The notes under the pieces are model-generated. The model was given only the letters and a program-made list of their open reading frames with translations, was not told where the DNA came from and made no database searches. DNA of 7,189 bases. It comes from JAHFJU01 sp964354865 (GTDB taxonomy: Bacteria; Patescibacteriota; Gracilibacteria; UBA1369; UM-FILTER-53-11). Where the stretch lies: assembly GCA_964354865.1 (NCBI GenBank), contig CAYHBN010000070.1:1-7189 (forward strand), read 5' to 3'. The position numbers and the translations under genes are program-made. Shown in pieces: positions 6,216-7,189 of the stretch; the stretch's first letter is position 1; each line of letters starts with the position of its first letter.

Positions 6216-6239
6216 ATTATAACATAAAATAGCTACTTT
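6216..6239 (-). promoter_or_regulatory. Extended -10 promoter giving a leaderless start
   Basis: On the minus strand TGTTATAAT places a consensus TATAAT at 6221-6216 with the TG extension just upstream. The -35 position 17 bases away is weak (AAGCCA), which the extended -10 may offset. The usual start of transcription 6-7 bases after the -10 falls on or next to the GTG start codon at 6209. The spacer begins with AAAGTAGC (6239-6232), shared with the promoter at 97-125. Confidence 0.65.
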
Positions 6240-6285
6240 GGCTTTGGCGAATTTTGCTTCACGAAAATACAACGGCTGAGCAGTC

Positions 6286-6321
6286 TTTATTTATTTGTCA
6301 TTTTCAGGTATACTAATCAGA
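6286..6321 (+). promoter_or_regulatory. Candidate promoter for the VirB4-like gene
   Basis: TATACT (6309-6314, 5 of 6 matches to TATAAT) has a weak -35-like TTTATT (6286-6291) 17 bases upstream. Transcription would begin near 6321, leaving only about 7 bases before the ATG at 6328, too short to hold a Shine-Dalgarno sequence; none is visible there. It is divergent from the membrane-protein promoter in a 118-base shared region. Confidence 0.45.
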
Positions 6322-6327
6322 TTAATT

Positions 6328-7189
6328 ATGGCAGAAACACAAACACAAAACACAACAACAGCTGCTCTTCAAACGGCAGTGGCGGTAACTCCTGTCGTTG
6401 CCTCGTCTTCAGTATCATCTGAACCGGTTTTATCTACGACGACCTCGCAGATTGTTGAGAAATCACAGCCCAGCGATGCGAAGTCTACTGAGTCGGTTGC
6501 ACAGAAAATTGCGTCACTCACGCAAGAGGCGCCGAAAGTTGATGCATCAAAGGTAGATACCTCAAAAACTCCTGCAGTTAAAAAAGGTTTTTTGCAGTCA
6601 CTGAAAGATCAGTGGGATTCTCACGTTGCAGGTAATAAAGCAAAAGCCGATGCCCAAAAGGCTGGTGAAGTAGCGGGTAAAAACATTTCAGAAAAAACAG
6701 CTGACACTGCTGGGCCATTGTCTGCAGAAGAGCGAAAACAAATTTTAGATGCCGAAAAAATATTTCAAGAAGGATTGGCGAGTGTACGAGACTTAATAGC
6801 GCCTTCGTCGATGGATATCGCTTACGAAAGCATGAAGGTTTCTGGCATGTATGCCAAGACTTTGGTTGTTTTTACGTATCCTCGTTATTTAGATACAAAC
6901 TGGCTTAGCCCGCTCATAAATATCGATGCAACGATCGACGTTACTCACTTTATTTATCCAATCGACTCAGCGTCGATAATGAAGGTGCTTAAGCGAAAAG
7001 TTGCTCAGATGCAGTCTCAGATTCGTATTGATTCTGAAAAGGGGAATGTGCGCGATCCTGGAATCGAAACGGCGTTGCAAGATGCTGAAGATCTTCGAAC
7101 ACAGTTGCAGCGCGGTGAAGAAAAATTCTTTCAATTTGGTATGTACATGACAATCTTCGCACGCAGCGAAAAAGGTTTACGAAAGCAAG
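6328..7189 (+). CDS. VirB4/TraC-like conjugal transfer ATPase, N-terminal part (runs off right edge)
   Basis: The frame is open for 287 codons from ATG 6328 to the window end with no stop. Residues 1 to about 130 are low complexity: rich in Thr, Ser, Ala and Val first, then Lys/Ala-rich, with a short KKGFLQSLKDQWDSH segment near 85-99. A folded region begins near 132 (SAEERKQILDAEKIF) and includes RDLIAPSSMDI at 155-164, VVFTYPRYLDTNWLSPLINID at about 181-200 and FIYPIDSASIMKVLKRK at about 208-223, then a helical stretch. This order resembles the N-terminal domain of VirB4/TraC-type ATPases common in Patescibacteria, which power type IV secretion or conjugative pili at the inner membrane. The Walker A and B motifs that would prove it lie beyond the window. 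The assignment is from recalled family pattern, so the open frame is much surer than the function. It is transcribed away from the membrane-protein gene. Confidence 0.75.
   Translation, partial: MAETQTQNTTTAALQTAVAVTPVVASSSVSSEPVLSTTTSQIVEKSQPSDAKSTESVAQKIASLTQEAPKVDASKVDTSKTPAVKKGFLQSLKDQWDSHVAGNKAKADAQKAGEVAGKNISEKTADTAGPLSAEERKQILDAEKIFQEGLASVRDLIAPSSMDIAYESMKVSGMYAKTLVVFTYPRYLDTNWLSPLINIDATIDVTHFIYPIDSASIMKVLKRKVAQMQSQIRIDSEKGNVRDPGIETALQDAEDLRTQLQRGEEKFFQFGMYMTIFARSEKGLRKQ

Noticed and set aside
1..7189. Recoded UGA (UGA=Gly) as in some candidate-phyla bacteria
   Set aside because: No internal UGA is needed to keep any gene open, glycines use GGN codons, and UGA ends the membrane-protein gene.

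Overview
The window reads as bacterial chromosome, most likely from a member of the Patescibacteria (Candidate Phyla Radiation, perhaps a Parcubacteria-type lineage). This is inference. It rests on a VirB4/TraC-like conjugation ATPase with the N-terminal domain style I associate with that group, an exported thrombospondin-3/PKD protein with a C-terminal membrane anchor, compact spacing, and an almost complete lack of Shine-Dalgarno sequences before the genes. UAG, UAA and UGA all act as stops and no long gene has an internal UGA, so the code looks like the standard bacterial one rather than the UGA=Gly variant of Gracilibacteria and Absconditabacteria.

Layout from left to right. A short 5' end of an unidentified minus-strand gene (1-64) runs off the left edge; its promoter overlaps the 3' end of the next gene. 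aroC (113-1180, minus) encodes chorismate synthase with all signature motifs. A clear rho-independent terminator (1222-1256) separates it from a minus-strand cluster. In transcription order the cluster is gyrA (DNA gyrase subunit A, 5532 to 2881), a 413-residue exported calcium-binding-type repeat protein (2845-1604) and rpmE (ribosomal protein L31 with a Lys/Ala-rich tail, 1593-1276). The gaps of 35 and 10 bases and the single terminator at the end suggest co-transcription. Upstream of gyrA is a 164-base gap, then a four-helix membrane protein of unknown function (5697-6209, minus). A 118-base divergent promoter region follows, then the 5' part of a plus-strand VirB4/TraC-like ATPase gene (6328 to the right edge), whose nucleotide-binding domain lies outside the window.

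How the genes fit together. Chorismate synthase, gyrase A and L31 are core functions. The two membrane or surface proteins and the conjugation-type ATPase point to envelope and secretion or pilus functions. The most interesting signals are at gene starts. A near-consensus extended -10 box lies only 6 bases before the GTG of the membrane-protein gene, which predicts a leaderless mRNA. aroC has a -10-like box at the same distance, and the VirB4-like gene is predicted to have a leader of only about 7 bases. Two minus-strand promoters about 6 kb apart share the motif AAAGTAGCNATT at almost the same distance before TATAAT. I found no CRISPR array, tRNA, rRNA, insertion sequence or phage gene.
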